Assembly (NCBI RefSeq): GCF_938030815.1
Contig: NZ_CALHII010000078.1
Location: 1 to 9,367, forward strand
Origin: an uncultured Campylobacter sp.
Lineage (GTDB): Bacteria > Campylobacterota > Campylobacteria > Campylobacterales > Campylobacteraceae
Direction of reading: 5' to 3'
Length of the DNA: 9,367 nt
The translations under genes and the position numbers were made by a program. The notes beneath the pieces are model-generated. The model searched no databases. It saw only the letters and a list, made by a program, of their open reading frames with translations, and was not told the origin of the DNA. Positions 1-6,010 of the stretch are shown here, piece by piece. Position 1 is the first letter of the stretch, and every line of letters begins with the position of its first letter.

Positions 1-208
1 GATTATCACGGCGCGTACCGCTCGCGAAAGCCCTGAGTTTTGGAACGACGCGCTCGTAAAATACGCGCTTTGGAATGAGGAGATCGCCGATTTTAAGGCG
101 TTTGAAAAGATCGTAAATTCCATCTCGCCGAAGGATATTGCGGATGCGGCGCAGACCTATATTTTTGATACCGATGAAACCGTGAGGATAAACGCGCCGA
201 AATTTTAA
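1..208 (+). CDS. M16-family zinc peptidase, C-terminal end (partial)
   Basis: Only the last 68 codons are in the window, ending in TAA at 206-208; the gene enters from the left. The readable protein contains EFWNDALVKYALWNEE, then ISPKDIADAAQTYI, and ends in ETVRINAPKF. The pattern of a helix with an FW pair, then a 'S/T-P-x-D-I-x-x-A-A-x-x-Y' helix and a short final strand is what the last domain of M16 (pitrilysin/PqqL-like) peptidases looks like. These clamshell zinc proteases carry the HxxEH site in the N-terminal half, which is not visible here. Bacterial PqqL/FusC members sit in the periplasm and cut imported proteins or peptides. The next gene, in the same direction, is a TonB-dependent receptor, an arrangement known from pqqL and fusC loci. 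Family assignment rests on a short tail, so confidence is moderate. Confidence 0.7.
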   Translation, partial: IITARTARESPEFWNDALVKYALWNEEIADFKAFEKIVNSISPKDIADAAQTYIFDTDETVRINAPKF

Positions 209-446
209 CCGGCTCAGCGCGTTTAAATTTTGCTCTAAATTTACTAGCCGCGTTTAAATTTAACGGCGCTTGCACGACAAATTTCGGTGCCGCAAATTTA
301 TGTGCTTTAAAAATATACCCAAGAATAAAATTCAATTAAGCCCATCTGTACCGTGCATATATTTTAGATAAATTTTATTTTGGAATAGATTTATCTCACC
401 GATATATCGCTATTTTGTTACATTTTTTCTATTGATTGCATAAGTC
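209..446. other. Noncoding gap upstream of the receptor promoter
   Basis: There is no convincing reading frame here. The left half carries repeated GCG-TTTAAATTT words and one weak dyad (GCCG at 247-250 against CGGC at 264-267, AT-rich loop, no T run), so a terminator for the peptidase gene is not clear. From about 300 on it becomes very AT-rich and leads into the promoter. The minus-strand frame across 93-335 looks like a compositional artefact. Confidence 0.5.
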
Positions 447-461
447 GTATAATTGTTATCA
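447..461 (+). promoter_or_regulatory. Fur-box-like operator overlapping the -10 box
   Basis: Read on the minus strand these 15 bases are TGATAACAATTATAC. They match the 7-1-7 Fur core TGATAAT-n-ATTATCA at 11 of 14 defined positions. The site covers the TATAAT box, so a bound iron-loaded Fur would block RNA polymerase. The downstream gene is a TonB-dependent receptor, a typical Fur target. AT-rich DNA gives chance matches, so this is a supported prediction only. Confidence 0.5.
448..453 (+). promoter_or_regulatory. -10 promoter box for the TonB-dependent receptor
   Basis: A perfect TATAAT lies 82 bases before the start codon, in an AT-rich stretch. No good -35 hexamer lies 16-18 bases upstream. 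This is normal for Campylobacter sigma-70 promoters, which rely on the -10 box and upstream T-rich periodicity. It leaves a leader of roughly 75 bases before the ribosome binding site. Confidence 0.55.
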
Positions 462-535
462 CTTTTATTGAAATTTAAAATATTATTGGCTAAATTTCCT
501 CGGTCTTAATTTTTATTTTCAAAAAAGGAGAAAAG

Positions 536-3262
536 ATGATTGTCGGTTTTTGGGCCTGTAAGCCATGTAAAAGCGGCGCAGGCCGCAATTATTCCGCTTC
601 CGTAAAAGGCGAGAAATTTACTCAAAATCGCTGCTGGGGGGGGCTTGTACGCTCCTTGATAGTCGCGGCGTGCCTTTGCAGTCTAAGCATCGCGCAGGAT
701 TCGTCTGAAAATAACGCAACCAGGAGCGTTTCTACCAAAGAAAACCCAGGCGCGCGAAGCTCCGCTGCGGCGATAAATAGTTATAAATTCCCCGAAATAG
801 TCGTCGTCGGCAACATCGACTCGAGCCTTACGAGCGTCGGCGATAGCTACGGCGGTACGCAAAAGATAAGCAGAACGATGATCGAGTCGATGCCTAGCGG
901 CAACGGCGACTTCGTGCAGCTTTTGCGCACCAATCCAAACGTGCAATTCAGCTCCACGAACCGCCAGAGCACGACGCTGGGCGAGATCAGCCCCGCAAAC
1001 ATCAGCATTAACGGCGCGAAGTATTGGCAAAACAACTTTATGCTCGACGGCGCGAATATGAATAATGATCTCGATCCCGCTAGAAACCCCGGCGGCAATC
1101 CTACGCGCTTTTCGGCGTTTGATACGATGAATTCCGTCTCGCAAGGTATGGCGATCGATAGCGATTTTTTACGAAGCGTCGAGGTGCACGATAGCGGCGT
1201 CTCGGCAAAATACGGCGGATTTACCGGCGGCGTGGTGGAGGCTAAGACGCGAGATCCGCGCGCAGGCTTTCACGGCAAATTTTCGATGCAGCACACTGAG
1301 GATAGCTGGACTAGATATCATATCTACGGCGATGAGCAAAATTTTGAAAACTCCGCTACGCCGCTAAATCAGCCGAGATTTGATAAGTGGATCACGAGAT
1401 TAAATTTAGAAGGCACCGTTACCGAGGATCTGGGCTTGATGTTCGGCTACACCAACACTAGAAGTAAAATTCCGCTCAAGGCCTACGACAGAAGATACAA
1501 CGCTGATACGACCATCACCGAGCGAATTCAGAGGCGAAATATAGACAACTACTTCCTAAAGGCGCTCTGGTATGCGACCGACCGCCTAACTATCACGCCT
1601 AGCGTAACCTACGCGCCCGAGCGAAATAAGATGTTTAACGACCACATCAAAGACTCATACGCCGATATGAAATCAGGCGGTTTAAATTTAGCGCTTAAAA
1701 CCGACTACGATGGCGATTTTGCTAGATTTAATCAAATTTTATCCTACAGCAAGCTGGAGAGTTCGCGTGATGCCGAGAATGAATATTACAGGGCTTGGCA
1801 ATACTCAAACGTAAAGAATTGGGGCGGTAAATTTTTATCTGCTGCGGCGATAGAGGGTGGCTTTGGGGATCTTGATCAGACTCAAAAGAGCTTTTCGTAC
1901 AACGCGGATCTGGAGTTTAACGAATTTGATCTAGGCGGCAGTAAGCATAGATTTATCACAGGCTTTGAGTTTAAAAAGCAAGAGGCTAAATTTAATGTAA
2001 GAAAAGAGTTTATGACCGCTGGCGGAATAGCACCGCTACCTGCGGGCGTAAATGCTTGTGATCCGAATGACGAGCTCTGCTCGATAGACGATTCTTTTGC
2101 GAGACTCGGCAGAAGCGGCCAGTTTTTTACGCGAAAAAGCTATTACAAGGGCAATACCAAGGTGGATATGAAGAGCTTGGCGGTTTATCTGGAGGATGAG
2201 ATAAAAATCGGTGATCTTACCTTGCGACCTGGCGTAAGATTAAGTAGGGACGATTATATGAAGCAAACGACTGCGGCGCCGAGATTTAACAGCTACTACG
2301 ATATTTTCGGCGACGGCGATTCGATTCTTAGCTTCGGTGCAAACCGCTACTACGGACGCAATCTCTTTACCTACAAATTAAGAGAGGGGCGAGAGGGGCT
2401 CGCCACTACCTACACGCGCCCGCGCAATGCCTATACGCAAAACTGGACGCAACTGCCAAAAGACCCGTCTCTAACTAAATTTAACGAGCTAAAGGTACCT
2501 TATGAGGATGAGCTGGTATTTGGGGCAAAGCAAAAGCTTGGGAATTTTGAGTTTTTCGGCAAATATGTAAGCCGCAAGGGCAGGGATCAGATCATCAAAT
2601 CTACGCGAAGAGATCTAGGTCTAGCGCCGAATCCGAACTACCAAAACAACTATCAAACCTTTACTAATGACGGCAGAAGCGAAAATAAAATTTTAACCTT
2701 CGGCGTTAAAACGATCGATGATTATGAGGCCTTCGGTACGCTAAATGGCTTTGAGCTAGGCTTTGAACACATCAAGATGAAAACGAACAACACCCTTTAC
2801 GACATATCGCTTGATAGAGAAACGCTTGAAGATGAAAAGATCGTCGAATATGACGGCAGGCTGATGAGGCTATCGGAGCTTCCGGCGCAGGACTACGCTA
2901 GGCCTTGGACGGCGAGCCTAAACATCATCACGAAAATTCCAAGCTACGGCATCAGCGTGAATAACTTCCTCTCGTTTAAAGGCTCACAAGAAGCGATCGC
3001 CCGCACGGGCAGGACGCCTGCGGGCAAGTATCCTGCCAGATACGACAAATACGAAAAGGTAAATCTCGGCAAAAGCTACAGCTGGGATGCGCGCATCGGA
3101 TACGCTAAAAAGATGGCGGGCGAGGTGGAATTTTTTACGAATTTAGACATCTACAACGTCCTAAATAAGCGCAACAAAGCAAGACTTAGCAGCGACACCT
3201 CGCTCGATCTGGTCTATGAGGCGGGCAGGCAGTTTTGGCTGGAGGCGGGCATTCGGTGGTAG
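536..3262 (+). CDS. TonB-dependent outer-membrane receptor, phase-variable
   Basis: The 908-residue protein is a full-length TonB-dependent receptor that should import an iron-containing or other scarce ligand across the outer membrane using TonB energy. The start is fixed by AAGGAG at 525-530, five bases before ATG. The order is an unusually long 35-residue N-region, a hydrophobic signal segment at about 37-53 (likely cut after SIAQ), a TonB box at about 86-91 (PEIVVVG), a plug domain at about 105-240 (QLLRTNPNVQ, SINGAKYWQNNFMLDG, AKYGGFTGGVVEAKTRDPR), and a beta-barrel ending in aromatic residues with terminal W908. A Cys pair (ACDPNDELC, near residue 505) may close an extracellular loop. 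It lies behind an M16 peptidase gene, as PqqU/YddB and FusA receptors do. A run of eight G (636-643) falls between the start codon and the signal peptide; one G more or less ends translation at 706 or 657. The ligand is unknown. Confidence 0.93.
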   Translation: MIVGFWACKPCKSGAGRNYSASVKGEKFTQNRCWGGLVRSLIVAACLCSLSIAQDSSENNATRSVSTKENPGARSSAAAINSYKFPEIVVVGNIDSSLTSVGDSYGGTQKISRTMIESMPSGNGDFVQLLRTNPNVQFSSTNRQSTTLGEISPANISINGAKYWQNNFMLDGANMNNDLDPARNPGGNPTRFSAFDTMNSVSQGMAIDSDFLRSVEVHDSGVSAKYGGFTGGVVEAKTRDPRAGFHGKFSMQHTEDSWTRYHIYGDEQNFENSATPLNQPRFDKWITRLNLEGTVTEDLGLMFGYTNTRSKIPLKAYDRRYNADTTITERIQRRNIDNYFLKALWYATDRLTITPSVTYAPERNKMFNDHIKDSYADMKSGGLNLALKTDYDGDFARFNQILSYSKLESSRDAENEYYRAWQYSNVKNWGGKFLSAAAIEGGFGDLDQTQKSFSYNADLEFNEFDLGGSKHRFITGFEFKKQEAKFNVRKEFMTAGGIAPLPAGVNACDPNDELCSIDDSFARLGRSGQFFTRKSYYKGNTKVDMKSLAVYLEDEIKIGDLTLRPGVRLSRDDYMKQTTAAPRFNSYYDIFGDGDSILSFGANRYYGRNLFTYKLREGREGLATTYTRPRNAYTQNWTQLPKDPSLTKFNELKVPYEDELVFGAKQKLGNFEFFGKYVSRKGRDQIIKSTRRDLGLAPNPNYQNNYQTFTNDGRSENKILTFGVKTIDDYEAFGTLNGFELGFEHIKMKTNNTLYDISLDRETLEDEKIVEYDGRLMRLSELPAQDYARPWTASLNIITKIPSYGISVNNFLSFKGSQEAIARTGRTPAGKYPARYDKYEKVNLGKSYSWDARIGYAKKMAGEVEFFTNLDIYNVLNKRNKARLSSDTSLDLVYEAGRQFWLEAGIRW
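636..643 (+). repeat. Poly-G tract (G8), probable phase-variation switch
   Basis: Eight consecutive G encode the W-G-G part of the N-terminal extension ahead of the signal peptide. With eight G the frame is open for 908 codons. With seven it runs into TGA at 657-659, and with nine into TGA at 706-708. Runs of eight or more G are the standard slippage-prone contingency element in Campylobacter. I saw no other G or C run longer than five in the window. Confidence 0.75.
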
Positions 3263-3273
3263 CGTGAGCTAAA

Positions 3274-3308
3274 TTTGCGGAGCTTTTAAAATTTCACGGC
3301 TCCGCAAA
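3274..3308 (+). terminator. Hairpin just after the receptor gene (first of two overlapping)
   Basis: TTTGCGGAGC (3274-3283) pairs perfectly with GCTCCGCAAA (3299-3308) across a 15-base loop, starting 11 bases after the receptor stop codon. It is GC-rich and followed by AAAATTT rather than a clean T run. Its loop contains the left arm of the next hairpin, so the two cannot form together. Confidence 0.5.
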
Positions 3309-3325
3309 ATTTCGTGAAATTTTTT
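3288..3325 (+). terminator. Second overlapping hairpin with T run, likely receptor terminator
   Basis: AAAATTTCACG (3288-3298) pairs perfectly with CGTGAAATTTT (3313-3323) and is followed by T residues to 3325, giving a rho-independent terminator shape on the + strand. The right arm of the preceding hairpin lies in its loop. A further copy of AAATTTCACG at 3352-3361 could also pair with 3313-3322. The rest of the gap up to 3552 is AT-rich without a credible gene. Confidence 0.5.
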
Positions 3326-3501
3326 AAATTTAGGGCATTTTGCGAAATTTCAAATTTCACGCCGCGCTCCTTAAAATTCCGTATCGCGCGCTGTAAAATT
3401 TTAGCGTGCGCATCGTATGATTTAACATATGTGCCGCAAAATTTTAATGCACGCGAAATTATAAAATTTACGCCCAAATTTAAGTTGCAACCAATTTAAG
3501 G

Positions 3502-3518
3502 AGCCGAAACGGCTTTTT
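3502..3518 (+). terminator. Small hairpin with T tail
   Basis: AGCCG (3502-3506), an AAA loop and CGGCT (3510-3514) are followed directly by a short T run to 3518. It lies between the convergent receptor gene and the minus-strand membrane-protein gene and could stop read-through from the left. The stem is only five pairs. Confidence 0.4.
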
Positions 3519-3552
3519 AAATTTTAACGCCGATATCGCTTAATAGGCTCTT

Positions 3553-4283
3553 TCATTGAAATATCACAAACTGCTTTTGAAATTTTGACGAGCTGATCTG
3601 CCGCTCTTTTGGCATGTAGCGGCAAACCCTTTCAAAGTCCGTTTCGCTCATCATAAAACTGATAAATTCGCCCTTGCCGTCATAGATGATCAAAGTATCG
3701 ATCGCACGAAAGCTAAATTTCCCCTCCGTGATCTTTGAAAAAATCAGTTTAGAGGTGAAAAACGGCAAAACCAATGCCGTCAGGCTCATAATAAAAATTA
3801 TAAATCCTCTAAAGCTCTGTAAAAATCCAGCGAACGCAACGCTTATCACGATGAACGAAAACACAATACCTGCGGAATTTCTAGCGGGCACGATATGCCC
3901 GAATAGCGGCGTGGCGGTGAGCTTTATGAGCGATATCTCATCGAATTTTATAGATTTCGTGATTTTGCCTTTATTGACATAGTTGATGCTCCTGTCCGTC
4001 AAATGAACAAAGCGCGTATGGGCGCTGTTTAGATAGGAGACGACGGCGAATACTACAGGAACAAACGGCGTATAGTATGGGAAAATATCCCCTATATACA
4101 GAAACACCGGTACCGCCAAAGGGGCGAAGAATAGGTTATAAATAAAGAATACCGCGATGTTGTAGTCTTTGACGACAAGGGTTTATCGTCAAATTGCGGC
4201 GGATTTCGGTGCTCGGCGTCTTGCCTAGACTGCGACTGCTGCGGCTTTTGTGACTTTTGCAGCTTATCTTTTAAATTTAGCAT
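3553..4283 (-). pseudogene. Four-helix membrane protein, interrupted by one missing base
   Basis: Two minus-strand frames join into one protein of about 243 residues if one base is added at the CCC at 4179-4181 (minus-strand sense). The first frame starts at ATG 4283 behind GGGAG at 4292-4296 and encodes a hydrophilic Lys/Gln/Ser-rich N-terminus ending QFDDKP. The second continues LVVKDYNIAVFF and runs to the stop at 3553. The predicted protein has a cytoplasmic tail of about 40 residues and two close membrane helices (YNIAVFFIYNLFFAPLAVPV; YYTPFVPVVFAVVSYL). A beta-rich segment follows (TRFVHLTDRSINYV...FDEISLIKL), then two more helices (GIVFSFIVISVAF; GFIIFIMSLTALVLPFF) and a soluble C-terminal part. 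The beta segment is reminiscent of bacterial PH-like membrane proteins, but I do not recognise the family. As it stands, only the 3553-4119 part (TTG start, no ribosome site) could be called as one gene. Confidence 0.65.
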
Positions 4284-4291
4284 TAAATTTA

Positions 4292-4296
4292 CTCCC
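4292..4296 (-). promoter_or_regulatory. Ribosome binding site fixing the membrane-protein start
   Basis: GGGAG on the minus strand lies eight bases before ATG 4283. It supports that ATG as the original start of the four-helix membrane protein, over the internal TTG at 4119, and so supports the frameshift reading. Confidence 0.55.
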
Positions 4297-4358
4297 GTTT
4301 TTAAAATTTATTGCTAGCGGCTTGGGCGTTTTGCGATGATTAAATTTTGCTTTTACGT

Positions 4359-4502
4359 TTAAATTTTATCGTCAAACAGCGCGCAGATGTCCGCCGAAAA
4401 GCCTTTTGGCATAAAAATCGGCGAGTTCAAATCTCCGATAAGCCGCCTTTTAAAGACAAAAACTGCGCGATCTTTTACGCCCGCCCACGATTTAAGGCTC
4501 AT
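4359..4502 (-). pseudogene. 47-codon fragment, possible C-terminus of a decayed gene
   Basis: The frame reads MSLKSWAGVKDRAVFVFK, continues RRLIGDLNSPIFMPKG and ends FSADICALFDDKI. It has the look of a natural protein end: mixed hydrophobic pattern, codon use like the neighbours, and no AAATTT-driven low complexity. There is no convincing ribosome site before ATG 4502, and an in-frame TGA lies three codons upstream. It is therefore better read as the tail of a broken gene than as an independent small protein. No family recognised. Confidence 0.35.
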
Positions 4503-4520
4503 GTCCGCTAGTCACAACTA

Positions 4521-4534
4521 GGCCCGATAGGGCC
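4521..4534. repeat. GC-rich short palindrome in the decayed stretch
   Basis: GGCCC (4521-4525) and GGGCC (4530-4534) pair across the loop GATA. A related pairing is possible with the following GGCCGATCAGCCCGATGGC. There is no T run, so it is not a clear terminator. It lies between two imperfect copies of a GCGGACAT..CCTTAAA word. Confidence 0.3.
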
Positions 4535-4550
4535 GATCAGCCCGATGGCT

Positions 4551-4718
4551 CTAAGTTTTAAGGTCGATGTCCGCCGGCCGCAGCACCTTTGCGAGCTGCA
4601 TTACTACGGAATTTATTGTCGCTAGGCTAGAAAATAGCACTGCAGCTGCAATTTTTACGAGTTGCATTTTATCAGACGTGCATTTGGCAAACGCTAAAAA
4701 CCGCGAACTCTCCGGCAT
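4551..4718 (-). pseudogene. 55-codon fragment with a hydrophobic stretch
   Basis: From ATG 4718 the frame reads MPESSRFLAFAKCTSDK, then MQLVKIAAAVLFSSLATINS, then VVMQLAKVLRPADIDLKT before TAG at 4551. The middle resembles a signal peptide or a membrane helix. No ribosome binding site is visible before either ATG (4718 or 4667). The frame stays open a little further upstream (to about 4748) without a start. With no partner frame it is probably a remnant. No family recognised. Confidence 0.3.
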
Positions 4719-4888
4719 AAAGCACGCTGTAGCGCGCTCGCTAATTAAAATTTACTCACTCTCAGTGCCGCTTCGGTTAAATTTTAGATCTCGCAGCGCG
4801 CTTTCGTCCGCGCCGCCGCTTTTTTGCATTTTAAATTTAAACCTTGCGGCGACATTTCTGTGTCCGCACTGCCGCCATTGAATCTACT

Positions 4889-5212
4889 TCAATTTAAGCC
4901 CGCGCTCGCCTTAAAATTCAAACGAGTTCGCGCGTCCGTTTCACTCTTTTTGCTTTCGGCATCGTCAAGACTGCTATCTAAGTTTTTGCCGCGTAAATTT
5001 AAATCCAGGGATGAAATTTTTAGATATGCCGAGCTTGGGGATATTGGATTCTTGCCGTGTAAATTCAGATCATCCTCTCGCAAACGCTCCGCGCTCACGT
5101 AAAGCTGCAGCCTGCCTAGGCTCGGCGTATCCATCGCTATCTTACGTCCTTCGAATTCCGCGCCAAATTTGCCGTCCTCGCCGCACGCCTTAACGACGTA
5201 ATCCCAAGCAGG
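4889..5212 (-). pseudogene. Remnant of an unknown gene whose start codon seems lost
   Basis: The open stretch reads PAWDYVVKACGEDGKFGAEF, then EGRKIAMDTPSLGRLQLYV, then turns hydrophilic. Its first part is protein-like and starts well before the only ATG (5134). Directly upstream the minus strand has AAAGGA (5223-5228) and then CTAGCC. One inserted T would turn this into CTATGCC, an ATG with seven-base spacing in exactly this frame. The second part carries a short internal repeat (DLNLHGKN / DLNLRGKN) and becomes Ser/Lys/Asp-rich up to the stop at 4889. Further frames downstream (4359-4880) may be later pieces of the same gene. I do not recognise a family. Confidence 0.4.
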
Positions 5213-5222
5213 CTAGCTTGCG

Positions 5223-5228
5223 TCCTTT
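5223..5228 (-). promoter_or_regulatory. Orphan ribosome binding site
   Basis: AAAGGA on the minus strand sits seven bases ahead of a CTAGCC where an ATG would be expected. It is the main sign that a gene once started here. Confidence 0.35.
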
Positions 5229-5296
5229 CAAAATTTTATTTCGTTAAAATTTGTCCGCGCCTTTGTTTGTACGCCGCGCATTGGCACCGCGTGCGC

Positions 5297-5617
5297 TTAC
5301 CGTGTCGCCGCACAAAATCTTGCAATCTCACAGCTCGAAATCAAAGCATTAAAAATCATCCGTTTCGCTCCAAGCTCTTTTAGCGAGAGCCCGTCTATTT
5401 GCGGCGCGGCGTAGAGTTCCCGCAGCGTGGCGAAATACCGCTCGCCGCTTGCATTTGCGCCAGCTTCGTCCGCGCATCTTTGAAATGAGCAGCGATCGGC
5501 GTAGGCGATTATCATATACTCTGCGCCGCGCAGACGGAAACCAAGCTCGGGCTCGCTGCCCTCGGCTACGCATTTTAGCAGCATTTGCTCTATGGTTTCA
5601 AATGAGTATTTCGACAT
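5297..5617 (-). CDS. Small immunity-like protein with an altered C-terminus
   Basis: The 106-residue protein starts MSKYSFETIEQMLLKC and contains a strand-rich middle (GFRLRGAEYMIIAYADRCSFQRC), then YFATLRELYAAPQIDGLSLKEL. The layout of an N-terminal helix, a 'xEYxI' strand pair, a 'xxELxxAPxIDGxSLKEL' end and about 90 residues is typical of small cytoplasmic immunity-type or orphan proteins of bacterial accessory loci. That is a resemblance from memory, not a named family. After KEL the frame changes character (GAKRMIFNALISSC...). One extra T in CTTGG would give KELWSETDDF and a stop at 5349, a much more usual ending for such proteins, so the last 25 or so residues are probably frameshifted. 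The ribosome site before ATG 5617 is weak. Confidence 0.6.
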   Translation of the reverse strand: MSKYSFETIEQMLLKCVAEGSEPELGFRLRGAEYMIIAYADRCSFQRCADEAGANASGERYFATLRELYAAPQIDGLSLKELGAKRMIFNALISSCEIARFCAATR

Positions 5618-5685
5618 TTCGCTTCGATCTTAAAATTTTATCGCCGCCGCGACGCTTATTGTGCCGCCGCATATCGCGAGCGGTT

Positions 5686-5931
5686 TTATTCCGCCAAAAA
5701 CCCGAAGCGCTTGATCATATCCAAAAGTATATCGGCTCTGCAAATTTCATCGTCCAGCAGGTCATCGTATTGATCTCGCAGTCGCTCGGCGTCTTGCGCT
5801 ACGGGCCCTAGATACTCCCTAGCCTGCGCGGGCTCCCCTTTCATCACGTAGTATTCGCCCAAGATCACGCGAGCTTGCGTCTTGCTAACCTCGTCGCCTT
5901 CTTCCTCAAGTGCTGCTTTTAGGCTCTGCAC
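5686..5931 (-). CDS. Small helical, TPR-like protein; start uncertain
   Basis: The frame ends at 5686 and reads VQSLKAALEEEGDEVSKTQA, RVILGEYYVMKGEPAQAREY, LGPVAQDAERLRDQYDDLL and ends DMIKRFGFLAE. Helix pairs with the 'ILGEYYVMKGEPAQAREYL' pattern resemble a tetratricopeptide repeat, so a protein-binding role is likely, but the family is not recognised. The chosen GTG at 5931 follows GAGGAGG (5937-5943) by five bases; those bases also encode Glu-Glu-Gly of the longer open frame, so this may be chance. The frame is open back to a TTG at 6072 inside the upstream gene. Alternatively, ATG 5990 (MDAKLYRR, stop at 5964) would read into this frame if one G were added to AGAAGG, giving MDAKLYRRVTQLSRGLEEGG and a 20-base gap after the upstream gene. 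Confidence 0.5.
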   Translation of the reverse strand: MQSLKAALEEEGDEVSKTQARVILGEYYVMKGEPAQAREYLGPVAQDAERLRDQYDDLLDDEICRADILLDMIKRFGFLAE

Positions 5932-6010
5932 GCCGCCCTCCTCAAGCCCCCGCGAGAGCTGCGTTACCTTCTGTAAAGCTTCGCATCCATTTTCGCTTCT
6001 TTGTAAAATT

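Noticed and set aside
683..1144. 153-codon minus-strand frame (and 847-1098) inside the receptor gene
   Set aside because: Lies entirely opposite a well-supported receptor; Arg/Ala-rich composition typical of an antisense shadow, with no ribosome site.
3314..3499. 61-codon + strand and 63-codon - strand frames after the receptor
   Set aside because: Both are made of AAATTT-derived Phe/Lys/Asn words, overlap each other and hairpins, and lack ribosome sites.
4119..4190. Programmed -1 ribosomal frameshift in the membrane-protein gene
   Set aside because: No X-XXY-YYZ heptamer lies in the required phase; a missing base explains it more simply.
4567..5193. Three + strand frames across the decayed stretch
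   Set aside because: Ser/Arg/Leu-rich shadow-like composition; the minus strand gives more protein-like sequence in the same DNA.
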